From assembly GCA_016787415.1 (NCBI GenBank), contig JAEUUT010000109.1, forward strand, positions 92,335-156,334: 64,000 nt of DNA, read 5' to 3'. This document shows, one piece after another, positions 63,968 through 64,000 of this stretch (within the stretch, counting starts at the first letter, position 1; each line of letters begins with the position of its first letter). A program made the translations under genes and the position numbers. This stretch comes from Saprospiraceae bacterium (GTDB lineage: Bacteria > Bacteroidota > Bacteroidia > Chitinophagales > Saprospiraceae). The notes beneath the pieces were generated by a model. That model was not told the origin of the DNA. It did not search any database and saw nothing but the letters and a program-made list of their open reading frames with translations.

Positions 63968-64000
63968 TTATTTTTTGCGTTGTGCAAACAGCCATTCGAG
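63968..64000 (-). CDS. C-terminal fragment of a gene continuing past the window (possible esterase)
   Basis: Eleven codons, ending LEWLFAQRKK and stop, are visible on the minus strand, 51 bp before the GH3 start. The ending resembles the C-terminus of alpha/beta-hydrolase esterases often found in polysaccharide utilisation loci, but so short a piece cannot be assigned. The same strand and close spacing suggest it belongs to the GH3-susC-susD operon. Confidence 0.4.
   Translation of the reverse strand, partial: LEWLFAQRKK

Overview
The window is a stretch of bacterial chromosome from a member of the Bacteroidota, most likely a Saprospiraceae-like lineage (lineage is inference). The support is a SusC/SusD pair, the type IX secretion protein PorQ, several secreted proteins with type A or type B C-terminal sorting domains, promoters of the TTTG-N19-TAnnTTTG class, and almost no Shine-Dalgarno sites. 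Coding density is high. I see no rRNA, tRNA, prophage, insertion sequence or CRISPR array.

Layout. 1-10.3 kb: a truncated fadH-like gene, a FucP-like permease abutting a fructosamine kinase, a polyprenyl diphosphate synthase, an O-antigen-ligase-like protein with TPRs, panC, a polytopic membrane protein and polyphosphate glucokinase. 10.6-17.2 kb: pepA-pdxA, a DUF4197 protein, aspS and a methyltransferase. 17.4-21.8 kb: ECF sigma factor, a one-TM putative anti-sigma protein with three N-terminal repeats, a DUF4097-like exported protein, then a MORN-repeat caspase. 22-36.6 kb: secreted hydrolases (GH92, M4 metallopeptidase, GH31, GH95), a PhyH dioxygenase, and a DUF433/DUF5615 toxin-antitoxin-like pair. 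36.6-47 kb: lysoplasmalogenase, pabA, cvpA, porQ, a MORN_2 lipoprotein, a large reprolysin-like protease, LysE and a PDZ protein. 47-57 kb: PfkB kinase, YbaB, a LamG/type B-sorted protein, an SDR, an EF-G paralogue lacking the catalytic His, an M23 peptidase and a SlyD-like isomerase. 57-64 kb: a SusD/SusC/GH3 polysaccharide-utilisation locus that continues past the right edge.

The most striking feature is not a gene. At least ten intergenic sites carry very long, nearly perfect palindromes of about 120-160 bp. Their arms are built from about four tandem 7-10 bp units. Six share an inner core, CCGTAGAGT followed by a related sequence, although one of the six has a different arm unit. Two others share a different AT-rich loop, in opposite orientations. 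Most begin exactly at, or inside, a stop codon. One array of the same heptamers lies in frame inside the M4 peptidase gene. The two arms of one element match each other far better than they match other elements, which suggests a copying or correction process acting through the hairpin. A role in 3'-end formation, mRNA stability or non-autonomous mobility is inference; no candidate mobilising enzyme lies in the window.
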